Shown: piece after piece, positions 8,770 through 16,440 of the stretch | How the letters are laid out: each line of letters starts with the position of its first letter | How positions within the stretch are numbered: position 1 is the first letter of the stretch | NCBI GenBank assembly: GCA_028287505.1 | Contig: JAQBPN010000007.1 | Location: 1-64,000 of the forward strand | Origin: Fibrobacterota bacterium | GTDB lineage: Bacteria; Fibrobacterota; Fibrobacteria; UBA11236 | Length of the DNA: 64,000 bases | Direction of reading: 5' to 3' | Translations under genes and position numbers: made by a program | The notes under the pieces: model-generated | Database searches by the model: none | The model's input: only the letters and a program-made list of their open reading frames with translations | Told to the model about the DNA's origin: nothing

Positions 8770-9999
8770 CTAGGGCAAGGCGTTCCGGTATACCGTGGCG
8801 GTATTCAAGCCGCTCGCAAGCGAACCGGTCACGAGCAGATCGGGACGGGCGTCATGGTTGAAATCCCCGAAGCGAACGGTACCCCAATCTACTCCGGGAA
8901 TGCTGCCGGGGCTGGTTTCCACGAACACGGGATTGGCGCCCGCACCCTGGTTCAGGTAGACACGGGTCTTCAACCCGGAGGCGGTATTTCCGGATAGGAC
9001 CAGATCCGGCTTCCCGTCCAGGTTGATGTCGGCAAAGTCCGCGGTGGATCGGCCGAATGCGTCGAGGCCGGTGTTGCCGACCGCCACGAAGACGAAATTC
9101 CCGTCGTTGCGATAAAGGCCTACACTCCAGCCGTTCGTGGAACCCAAAGTACAACCCGTCACGAGAATATCCAGATCCCCGTCGCCGTCATAATCGAACA
9201 GGGTAATCGAGCCGGAGGTTACCGGCGCCAGATCCGCCTTGGCAGTATAGTGCAGTTGGTTGTAAGGGAGGGTCAGTGCGCCCCGGCAAACCCGGGTCAG
9301 GGGTTGAGTGCCCATGGGTGAACTTGTTTCCCCGCTCTCGACGACATCCGGGAGTCCGTCGTTGTCCAGATCGCCTACCGCCAGCGCCGTGCGTCCGGAA
9401 GAGGTCACCGGTGTCAAGCCGAGATTCATGGGTTCGGTATAATGGAAGTAATCATTCTGGTGCATGCTGACCACCGCGTTGGGGAGATCGCCCGTCCCGA
9501 TGGCGACCACATCCTGCCAGCCGCTCTGGTTCAAATCCGCAATTCGGAAATCCTGGTACCCCCGACAGAGATAGACTGCGGTATTGTACTGGATGCTGCC
9601 CGCGGCGGTACCCTGGTTCATGAACCAGGTGCCGACCTGGTTGGCGGACGTCACCAGGAGATCGGGCCATCCGTTCTTGTCGAGATCGCCCCAACCCAGG
9701 CGCAACCCGCCCAGATTCCAGCCGACATGCAGATCAAACCGGTTCAGGGACGGATTGTAACGGTAGAGTTCGGTCCTGGTGGTGTCCGGATTCATTCTCC
9801 GGCCGACCATCCTTCCAGGCTGAATATAGGACAAGGCCAAATCCTGATACCCATCCTGATTGAAATCCGCCCAGGCGCCATCGGAATAGATGCCGGCGGG
9901 AAGGTTGCTTTGGAAGGGAACGAGAATCTGTCCCCAGGCTATACCCGCCAAGGTTTGGAAACCCAAGGCCATTGCCGCAGTCCATGCGATTCTTTTCAT
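8770..9999 (-). CDS. Secreted FG-GAP/VCBS-repeat protein
   Basis: A signal peptide (KRIAWTAAMALGF, cleavage after about IAWGQ) is followed by several repeats of the FG-GAP/VCBS type. Calcium-binding loop motifs recur: ADFNQDGYQDL, GDLDKNGWPDLLV, GDLDNDGLPDVV, FDYDGDGDLDILV, ADINLDGKPDLVL and GDFNHDARPDLLV. These fold as a beta-propeller on secreted or surface proteins; the ligand is unknown. I chose the second Met because AAGGGGCGG lies just upstream. A start 15 nt earlier is possible. No catalytic domain is attached. Confidence 0.88.
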   Translation of the reverse strand: MKRIAWTAAMALGFQTLAGIAWGQILVPFQSNLPAGIYSDGAWADFNQDGYQDLALSYIQPGRMVGRRMNPDTTRTELYRYNPSLNRFDLHVGWNLGGLRLGWGDLDKNGWPDLLVTSANQVGTWFMNQGTAAGSIQYNTAVYLCRGYQDFRIADLNQSGWQDVVAIGTGDLPNAVVSMHQNDYFHYTEPMNLGLTPVTSSGRTALAVGDLDNDGLPDVVESGETSSPMGTQPLTRVCRGALTLPYNQLHYTAKADLAPVTSGSITLFDYDGDGDLDILVTGCTLGSTNGWSVGLYRNDGNFVFVAVGNTGLDAFGRSTADFADINLDGKPDLVLSGNTASGLKTRVYLNQGAGANPVFVETSPGSIPGVDWGTVRFGDFNHDARPDLLVTGSLASGLNTATVYRNALP

Positions 10000-10144
10000 T
10001 TTCCGCCCCTTCATTTTCCGGAATTCCCATCCCGGTTCCTCGGGATAATCTACTCTCGGATTTCAGGACAGTCGTCACCAATTAAAATGGTGACCGGGGC
10101 GGGCCTTGGGCCGCCGGTGCGCGCAAAGCGATGGACCATGGAGA

Positions 10145-11326
10145 CTATCGGGGCGTGATGGAGCGGATAGGAACCCGGGTTCCGTTCGACAGATACGTTC
10201 CTTCGGGGCCGCGCAGCAGGATTTCCCGAGCGCGCCCTTTCCCGACTCCCCGGATGAGAGGGCCTTTGCCGGATGCGGGGCCGGCGCTCCGCCCGGGCCG
10301 CACGGCCGCTCCGGGGAAGAACGGATACTTGTCGTCGCCGTCGAGGATCCACATGTTGCGGAAGCAGACCGAGCCGCCGTTTTCCTGCAGGGCGATATTG
10401 ACCGCCGTGGCCATGGCCGGCAGTTCCCGGCCGGAATGGATCAGGATGCCGTTGTGCCAGACCGTCATGTTGCCTTTCCCCACCGCGTTGCTATCCGCGG
10501 ACACGGGCGTGGTCAGGTGGATATCGTAGGTCTGCCAGGTCAGAGGCGGGAAGCTGGCCACCACGTCGGGAGCGAAGAAGACTTCGATACCGCCGCACTC
10601 GTCCTCGCGCGCTTCGTTTCCGAAGGAATCCAGGATCTGGATTTCGGCGAAGAAGGCTTTGGCGATCAGGAACTTCAGGCCGCTATTGCCCCGGGGCTGC
10701 CCCTGGGCGAAGGGCATGAAGGGCTCCCGGAATTCCAAGTGCAGGGAAAAGTTCGCGAACTTCTTCCTGGTCATGGCGATGGGGCTCAAGGGAGCGAAAA
10801 AGTTCCGCGAGTCCTTGTCGGCGTTGTCCCACTCATCCAGGGACGAACCGTCGAAGAGGACCGTCGCTTTCGCGGGAGGCGCCAGGCCCACGGTGGGACT
10901 GATGCGGTTTTTCCGGATGAGGACGAAACGCTCGCCACCGGTATTTCCGCCTTTCAGGGAATCTCCCGTGATACTGCCCTGATAATCGCCTCCGGAAATC
11001 CCGGTCCCGCCCGCGCCGGTCTGCCCCACGGACTCGAATCGATCGGTTCCCGTCCACCCGTCGCCGGGCAGGCCGCCGGGGAAAAACACCACTCGGAAAT
11101 TCCCGTCCCCGTTGGCCACCACCTGGGCCCCCAGCTTGGCCGGGGCCTGAGAGCCCTGCGGTTCGGTCATGCCCGAGTATTCCCCTTGCACCGCGAAATC
11201 GGGCCCGGCCTGATCCGGTTCCAAAGCAATCAATTGGGCGGAAGCCGGAAGGGCCAGGAAACCGCAGAGAATGGCGGCGGCCTGGAACGGGAGGAAATGC
11301 TTGTTTCGGAAAATCGGCTGGGGCAT
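10145..11326 (-). CDS. Secreted DUF1080 (3-keto-disaccharide hydrolase-like) protein
   Basis: A signal peptide (to about ALPASAQ) precedes about 110 residues of unassigned beta-rich sequence. A DUF1080/LamG-like domain follows, starting at VLFDGSSLDEW and including FSLHLEFREPF, GNSGLKF, QILDSFGNE and WQTYDIHL. Members of this family bind or cleave sugars, and some are 3-keto-glycoside hydrolases. The last 60 residues or so are Gly/Arg-rich and end in a short beta segment. A TATATT box lies 7 nt before the ATG at 11326, which may indicate a leaderless message. A TTG 9 nt further upstream is the alternative. It is divergent from ilvA. Confidence 0.8.
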   Translation of the reverse strand: MPQPIFRNKHFLPFQAAAILCGFLALPASAQLIALEPDQAGPDFAVQGEYSGMTEPQGSQAPAKLGAQVVANGDGNFRVVFFPGGLPGDGWTGTDRFESVGQTGAGGTGISGGDYQGSITGDSLKGGNTGGERFVLIRKNRISPTVGLAPPAKATVLFDGSSLDEWDNADKDSRNFFAPLSPIAMTRKKFANFSLHLEFREPFMPFAQGQPRGNSGLKFLIAKAFFAEIQILDSFGNEAREDECGGIEVFFAPDVVASFPPLTWQTYDIHLTTPVSADSNAVGKGNMTVWHNGILIHSGRELPAMATAVNIALQENGGSVCFRNMWILDGDDKYPFFPGAAVRPGRSAGPASGKGPLIRGVGKGRAREILLRGPEGTYLSNGTRVPIRSITPR

Positions 11327-11385
11327 TGAATGCAATATAGCCCTTACGGGTCCCGGCGGCTGATGCTACTTTGCCAGGACCCATC

Positions 11386-12906
11386 ATGAACAAAACCCCC
11401 ATCGACTATCTCCGGAAAATCCTCACCGCCAACGTCTATGACGTGGCCGTGGAAACGCCTCTCGATCCGGCGCCCAATCTGTCCGCGCGCATCCTGAACC
11501 GGGTGCTGCTGAAACGCGAAGACATGCAGCCCGTATTCAGCTTCAAGCTGCGCGGCGCCTACAACAAGATGGCCGGCCTCTCCCCGGCAGCGCTCAAGCG
11601 GGGGGTAATCTGCGCCTCGGCCGGAAACCATGCCCAAGGCGTGGCGCTGGCCGCGCAGAAACTCGGCGCCCGCGCGGTCATCGTCATGCCGACGACCACG
11701 CCGCTCATCAAAATCGACGCGGTGAAACGCCGGGGCGGCGAGGTGGTGCTGTTCGGGGATTCCTATTCGGAAGCGCATATCCATGCGGTGGAATTGGAAA
11801 AGACGCGGAAGCTCACCTTCGTGCACCCGTACGACGACCCCGAAGTGATCGCGGGCCAGGGCACCATCGGCATGGAAATCCTGCGGCAGCACCCAAAACC
11901 CATCCACGCCATCTTCTGCTGCGTGGGCGGAGGCGGCCTGCTGGCCGGCGTGGCCGCCTATGTAAAGCGGGTGCGGCCGGATATCAAGGTGATCGGCGTG
12001 GAAGCGGTGGACGCGGACGCGATGACGCGTTCCCTGGCCGCGGGCAAGCGGATCACGCTCAAACATGTGGGACTCTTCGCCGACGGCGCGGCCGTCAAGC
12101 AGGTGGGCGAGGAAACCTTCCGCCTTTGCCGCGAATACGTCGACGACATGGTGCTGGTGGACAACGACGCCATCTGCGCCGCGATCAAGGACGTATTCGA
12201 AGACACCCGCAGCATCCTTGAGCCCGCCGGCGCGCTGGCCCTGGCGGGCGCCAAAGCCTACGCCGCGCGCCATAATCTCAAGGAAAAGACCCTGGTGGCC
12301 ATCGCCAGCGGCGCCAACATGAACTTCGATCGCCTCCGCTTCGTGGCCGAACGCGCCGAAGTCGGGGAGCAGCGGGAGGCCGTGCTGGCTGTCACCATTC
12401 CGGAAAAGCCCGGCTCCTTCAAGAAATTCTGCACCCTCCTGGGCCGCCGCAACGTCACCGAGTTCAACTACCGCTTCGCGGATTCGGATCAGGCCCACGT
12501 CTTCGTCGGCGTCGGCATCCACAACCGGACCGAAGGCCTCCGCCTGGTGGAGACCCTGCGGCGCCATGGTCTCCCCTGCCTCGACCTCACGGACGACGAC
12601 ATGGCCAAGAGCCATGTCCGTTACATGGTCGGCGGCCATGCCCCGCAGGCCCGGAATGAATTGCTTTACCGCTTCATATTCCCGGAGCGGCCGGGGGCGC
12701 TCCTCAACTTTCTCGACACCCTGCGGTCCGATTGGAACATCAGCCTCTTCCACTACCGCAACCACGGCGCCGACTTCGGCCGCGTGTTGGTGGGCATGCA
12801 GGTTCCCCCCGCGGATCGCAAAGCCTTCCTGGCCTTTCTGGGGCGACTGGGTTATGAATACGCGGAGGAGACCGGGAATCCCGCTTATCGAATGTTCCTG
12901 GGATAG
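11386..12906 (+). CDS. ilvA: Threonine dehydratase (biosynthetic, IlvA type)
   Basis: A 506-residue PLP enzyme that deaminates threonine to 2-oxobutanoate, the first step towards isoleucine. The PLP lysine is Lys54 in FSFKLRGAYNKM. The glycine-rich phosphate-binding loop is CVGGGGLLAG. Two ACT-like regulatory repeats follow (about 325-405 and 420-500), with VTIPEKPGSFKKF and RFIFPERPGALLNF as their starts. Two ACT repeats and the length fit the long, isoleucine-inhibited biosynthetic form. I chose the ATG at 11386 over an in-frame TTG 15 nt upstream because CCAGGA sits upstream of the ATG. Confidence 0.95.
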   Translation: MNKTPIDYLRKILTANVYDVAVETPLDPAPNLSARILNRVLLKREDMQPVFSFKLRGAYNKMAGLSPAALKRGVICASAGNHAQGVALAAQKLGARAVIVMPTTTPLIKIDAVKRRGGEVVLFGDSYSEAHIHAVELEKTRKLTFVHPYDDPEVIAGQGTIGMEILRQHPKPIHAIFCCVGGGGLLAGVAAYVKRVRPDIKVIGVEAVDADAMTRSLAAGKRITLKHVGLFADGAAVKQVGEETFRLCREYVDDMVLVDNDAICAAIKDVFEDTRSILEPAGALALAGAKAYAARHNLKEKTLVAIASGANMNFDRLRFVAERAEVGEQREAVLAVTIPEKPGSFKKFCTLLGRRNVTEFNYRFADSDQAHVFVGVGIHNRTEGLRLVETLRRHGLPCLDLTDDDMAKSHVRYMVGGHAPQARNELLYRFIFPERPGALLNFLDTLRSDWNISLFHYRNHGADFGRVLVGMQVPPADRKAFLAFLGRLGYEYAEETGNPAYRMFLG

Positions 12907-12917
12907 TCGATAGGGAC

Positions 12918-12971
12918 TTGACAATCCTTCCGCTCTACTGTATATTACCATTTAGTTATGCAACCAATTGG
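12918..12971 (+). promoter_or_regulatory. Consensus promoter and inverted-repeat operator of the ArsR-type gene
   Basis: TTGACA (12918-12923) and TATATT (12941-12946) are separated by exactly 17 bases. CCATTTAGTT (12948-12957) and AACCAATTGG (12962-12971) form an imperfect inverted repeat (8 of 10 matching) centred on the ATG at 12958. Inside its right half is the perfect palindrome AACCAATTGGTT. A dimeric ArsR repressor bound here would cover the transcription start, which suggests autorepression (inference). Confidence 0.7.
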
Positions 12972-13341
12972 TTATGGACAAACGACCCCTTCCCGCCTGG
13001 ACGCGACGTTCGCGGCGCTGTCGGATCCCACGCGCCGGGCCATCCTGGCGCGGCTTATGGCGGGCGAGGCTTCGGTGCTGGAGCTGGCGGAGCCTTTCAA
13101 AATGAGCCAGCCGGCCATCTCCAAACACATCAAGGTGCTGGAGCGCGTGGGCCTGGTTTCGCGGGGGCGGGATGCCCAGCGCCGGCCGTGCCGGCTGGAG
13201 GCCAAGCCGCTGGCGGAGGCGGTGGATTGGCTGGAAGGGTATCGGCGCTTCTGGGAAGGCCGTTTCCGCCACCTGGACGCCCTGCTCGTTGAAATGAAGG
13301 CCAAAGAGAAGAAATCCATGAAGAGAAAGAGGAAATCATGA
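12958..13341 (+). CDS. ArsR-family winged-helix transcriptional repressor
   Basis: 127 residues. The winged-helix domain starts with FAALSDPTRRAILARL, the typical opening of the ArsR/SdpR group that is found beside SRPBCC and VOC genes. The recognition helix region is MSQPAISKHIKVLERVGLV. No metal-binding ELCVCD motif is present, so it is not an arsenic or metal sensor of the classic type. A Lys/Arg-rich tail ends the protein. It overlaps the next gene by 4 bp (ATGA). The usual partners are partly missing here: a VOC gene downstream is broken and the SRPBCC gene is 8 kb away. Confidence 0.9.
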   Translation: MQPIGYGQTTPSRLDATFAALSDPTRRAILARLMAGEASVLELAEPFKMSQPAISKHIKVLERVGLVSRGRDAQRRPCRLEAKPLAEAVDWLEGYRRFWEGRFRHLDALLVEMKAKEKKSMKRKRKS

Positions 13342-13748
13342 GTGAAACGGATCGTCCCCGCAACGTTATGAGAAGCATCGGAGCCGTGCTGGCGGGATTT
13401 GTCGCCGTATTCGTGCTGTCAATGGGTACGGATATGGTGCTGCATGCGGCGGGAGTATACCCGGCCTGGGGACTGGCGATGTCCCAGCAGCTCTTCCTGC
13501 TCGCCACGGCCTATCGCATCGTCTATGGCCTGGTGGGCGGTTACATAACGGCCCGGCTGGCCCCCTCCGGTCCCATGCGCCATGCCATCATCCTGGGCTT
13601 GATCGGAACCGTGGTGGGCCTCGTGGCCACCGCCGCGACCTGGAACAAGGGACCGGAGTTCGGGCCGAAATGGTATGCATTGGCGATAGCCGCCATTGCG
13701 TTGCCCTGCTCCTGGGCGGGCGGGCGGATGGCCGCTCGCCGCAAGTAG
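13338..13748 (+). CDS. Small integral membrane protein, function unknown
   Basis: 136 residues with four predicted hydrophobic segments: near 13-33, 47-68, 80-101 and 110-130. It ends in an Arg/Lys-rich tail. No family is recognised with confidence. Its start overlaps the ArsR gene stop (ATGA), so it belongs to the same transcription unit and is probably controlled by that repressor. Its TAG stop is followed in the same reading frame by the VOC remnant. Confidence 0.75.
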   Translation: MSETDRPRNVMRSIGAVLAGFVAVFVLSMGTDMVLHAAGVYPAWGLAMSQQLFLLATAYRIVYGLVGGYITARLAPSGPMRHAIILGLIGTVVGLVATAATWNKGPEFGPKWYALAIAAIALPCSWAGGRMAARRK

Positions 13749-14033
13749 TCGCATCCGCACTTCGCTTTCACTCCCGCCATATCCTTTTTCGTGAACTGCG
13801 ATACCCAGGCGGAAGTGGACGGGTTCTGGAAGAAGCTTTCCAAAGGCGGGGAAAAAAGCAGGTGCGGCTGGCTCAAGGACAAATACGGAGTGTCCTGGCA
13901 GATTGTCCCCTCCATCCTGGGCAAGCTGTTGCACGGGAAGGACGCGGCCAAATCCCAGCGGGTGATGGCGGCCATGATGGAAATGGACAAGCTGGACATC
14001 AAGAAATTGCAGCGGGCCGCTGGAGGCAAATAG
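13749..14033 (+). pseudogene. Remnant of a VOC/PhnB-like (3-dmu-9_3-mt) protein, 3' half only
   Basis: The frame reads ...FTPAISFFVNCD, then EVDGFWKKLS and CGWLKDKYGVSWQIVP. These are characteristic of the second half of the 3-demethylubiquinone-methyltransferase-like VOC family, usually about 150 residues long. Everything before this is absent. The reading frame continues directly from the TAG stop of the preceding membrane-protein gene, so the 5' half appears to have been deleted. A GTG at 13791 could start an 80-residue protein, but no ribosome site supports it and half of the fold would be missing. Confidence 0.65.
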
Positions 14034-14498
14034 CCCTTAGCTAAAACGCCCGCCGGAGGGAATTCCTCACGCAATTACTACTGGACTCGGCTATTCCGCT
14101 GGAAAAGGCGGCCGAATTGCTTGCAGCGATCCTCTTCTCGATCTACTTCATCCTTTGGATTGTCCTGCCGAGGTCGCGGAGATTGAAGCGCATCATGGCG
14201 GCAAGCAGGTGAAGAGCAAGCGCATCGTATCGAAGAAGTCCTCTGGATGGCATTGCGCATTCTTTTTTCCGGATTTAGTTGGAGTTGCTTGGGTCTTGGC
14301 GCGCACCGGCCGATCCCGTCAGCAGCGATTTCCAGGTTCAAATGGCATGCGGTAAGCCCTTTCCAGTCTGATTCTTCCCATTGCGAAATCAGCTATTGCC
14401 GATCACCGCTTTTAAACCTTATTCCCCGAATACCGTGCGCAACAATGCCATAATCGATCATCCCACCAAAGCGTTGTCTTCGCAAAGAGGTTACTTAA
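14034..14498. other. Intergenic region without a supported gene
   Basis: 465 bp between the VOC remnant and the first ice-binding gene, with lower G+C than its surroundings. Short open frames occur on both strands, but none has a ribosome site or a recognisable product. It may be decayed coding DNA left by the deletion that truncated the VOC gene (inference). The last 60 bp carry a CATAAT box and the GAGG ribosome site of the next gene. Confidence 0.5.
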
Positions 14499-15572
14499 AT
14501 GAAAAGTCCCATTGATAAATCCATGTCTCCCGCCGCCCTGATGGCCATCGCAATGATGCTGAGCGTTTCCATAGCCGGCCATAGTTACGGAAAAGGGGTG
14601 ATGAAATCCTCATTGAACCCTGATACCACCAGCCCGGGCCCCGGCACAGGCCGGTCCGGACAAGGGAAAGGCCCTGCGCCTCTTGACCTGGGAAAGTCGG
14701 GCGACTACGTAATCCTGGCCAAAAGCGGAATCTCCACCACGGGTGTCACCGCGATTACGGGGGATATCGGCGTGAGCCCGAACAAGGCGTCCGCAATCAC
14801 CGGATTCGACATCATCGCGCCTCCGAGCACTTATGCCACTTCCGCGGTCGTCACGGGGAAGATTTACGCCTCCGACTACGATTCTCCCACTCCCGCGAAC
14901 CTGACCACGGCCGTGCTGGACATGATGACGGCCTACACCGATGCCGCGGGACGGGCTCCGGATTACATCGAACTGGGCGCGGGGGATATCGGCGGGAAGA
15001 CGCTGGCTCCCGCCGTCTATAAGTGGGGCACCAATGTGCTGATCCCGGCGGACGTCACCTTGTCCGGCGGTCCGAACGATGTCTGGATTTTCGAGATCGC
15101 CGGCAACCTCAGCCTGGCCTCGGGCGTACAGGTGATCCTGAAAGGCGGCGCCTTGCCCCGGAACATCTTCTGGCAGGTGGCCGGAGCCACCGAACATGCG
15201 ACCACGTCGCATTTCGAGGGCGTCATTCTTTCCGAAACCGCGATCATCCTGAAGACCGGCGCCACCGCGAACGGAAGGCTGCTGGCGCAAACCGCCGTGG
15301 TCCTGGACGCGAACACGCTGGTGAAACCCGCGGAAAGCGATCCGACCGCGATCCGTTCGACCCGTCCGGTTCCCTCCCAGGCCATCCGCTTCGTCTCCAT
15401 AGGCGACAAGCTGGCCCTGTTTATGGGCGGCTCGGCTTCGGCGCGCACGGTTGCCGTTTACGACGTAAACGGCATGCTCCGGCACATGGTTTTCGTTCCC
15501 GCCGGGCAGACACGCACAGTGATTTCCAACCGGTACTCTCCGGACAACGGCTTCCTGTTCCAGGTGAAATAA
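14499..15572 (+). CDS. Secreted ice-binding-like (DUF3494) protein with C-terminal tail
   Basis: 357 residues. A signal peptide (about 1-30) and a short linker lead to a DUF3494 beta-solenoid domain of about 200 residues. Family motifs include ITGDIGVSP, GKIYASDYDSPTPANL, LDMMTAYTDAAGR, DIGGKTLAPAVYKW, VTLSGGPNDVWIFEIAG and NIFWQVAGATE. Family members bind ice or act as secreted adhesins. About 70 extra residues follow, ending in VAVYDVNGMLRHMV plus a beta strand, which looks like a type IX sorting domain. GAGG lies 8 nt before the ATG. The next gene is a close paralogue lacking this tail. Confidence 0.88.
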   Translation: MKSPIDKSMSPAALMAIAMMLSVSIAGHSYGKGVMKSSLNPDTTSPGPGTGRSGQGKGPAPLDLGKSGDYVILAKSGISTTGVTAITGDIGVSPNKASAITGFDIIAPPSTYATSAVVTGKIYASDYDSPTPANLTTAVLDMMTAYTDAAGRAPDYIELGAGDIGGKTLAPAVYKWGTNVLIPADVTLSGGPNDVWIFEIAGNLSLASGVQVILKGGALPRNIFWQVAGATEHATTSHFEGVILSETAIILKTGATANGRLLAQTAVVLDANTLVKPAESDPTAIRSTRPVPSQAIRFVSIGDKLALFMGGSASARTVAVYDVNGMLRHMVFVPAGQTRTVISNRYSPDNGFLFQVK

Positions 15573-15594
15573 CCGCATCAAAAAGGATGTACCG

Positions 15595-16422
15595 ATGAAA
15601 AGATTCACTACGGGTTCCATATCGCTTGCCGCCATGCTGTCGATGGCGTTGCTTCCCGGCGCCTTTCTCAACGGTTGCTCCGGCGACGGGATCAGCGGCG
15701 TTTCCGATCCCGTCACTCCGGGAACGGGCACGGGTCTTTCCGGATTGGGCAAAGGACCCTCTCCGGTGATCCTCGGCAAAGCGGGCGAGTACGTGGTTCT
15801 GGCCAAAACCGCAGTCTCCACCACGGGGACCACCACCATCACGGGAAATATCGGAGTGAGTCCGGCGGCGGCGAGTTTCATCACCGGGTTTTCCCTGGTC
15901 GATCCTCCCGGCGTCTATTCGGTTTCCGCCCTCGTGACCGGGAAAATCTACGCGGCCGACTATGATTCCCCCACCCCGGTGAACCTGACCACGGCCGTGC
16001 TGGACATGATGACGGCCTACACCGACGCGGCCGGCCGGCCCGCCGACTACGTTGAACTGGGCGCCGGCAACATCGGCGGGAAAACCCTCCCTCCCGCGGT
16101 CTACAAATGGGGAACCGATCTTTTGATCCCGGTGGACGTCACCCTCTCCGGCGGTCCCTATGACGTCTGGATTTTCCAGATCGCGGGAAACCTCACCCAG
16201 GCTTCCGGCGTAAGGGTCATCCTGAAAGGCGGAGCCTTGGCCAAGAACATTTTCTGGCAGGTGGCCGGCGCCGCCGATCACGCGACCACGTCCCATTTCG
16301 AAGGCGTAGAGCTTTCGCAAACCTCGATCACCTTGAAGACCGGCGCGACCGTGAACGGAAGACTGCTGGCGCAATCCGCGGTCGTCCACGATGCCAATGT
16401 GGTGGTAGAGCCCGCCCCTTAA
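15595..16422 (+). CDS. Ice-binding-like (DUF3494) lipoprotein
   Basis: 275 residues. The signal peptide ends in a lipobox-like LNGC, so the mature protein is probably lipid-anchored. The single DUF3494 domain is nearly identical in layout to the upstream gene, with GNIGVSPAAASF, GKIYAADYDSPTPVNL, LDMMTAYTDAAGR, VTLSGGPYDVWIFQIAG and NIFWQVAGAAD. It lies 22 nt after that gene and appears to be a tandem duplicate in the same operon. It ends right after the domain, without the C-terminal sorting-like tail of its neighbour. The likely role is binding at the cell surface; the ligand is not known. Confidence 0.87.
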   Translation: MKRFTTGSISLAAMLSMALLPGAFLNGCSGDGISGVSDPVTPGTGTGLSGLGKGPSPVILGKAGEYVVLAKTAVSTTGTTTITGNIGVSPAAASFITGFSLVDPPGVYSVSALVTGKIYAADYDSPTPVNLTTAVLDMMTAYTDAAGRPADYVELGAGNIGGKTLPPAVYKWGTDLLIPVDVTLSGGPYDVWIFQIAGNLTQASGVRVILKGGALAKNIFWQVAGAADHATTSHFEGVELSQTSITLKTGATVNGRLLAQSAVVHDANVVVEPAP

Positions 16423-16440
16423 CGCCCCTTGACCGGTTCG

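Noticed and set aside
8751-8775. GCCCA-TG-TGGGC hairpin between convergent genes
   Set aside because: The two-base loop is too short to fold well and no T-run follows, so I do not call a terminator.
11344-12951. Long minus-strand open frame opposite ilvA
   Set aside because: It covers exactly the region of a clear threonine dehydratase and has no motifs of its own.
14078-14341. Open frames of 60-90 codons on both strands in the gap after the VOC remnant
   Set aside because: No ribosome sites, no recognisable product and skewed composition; treated as non-coding.
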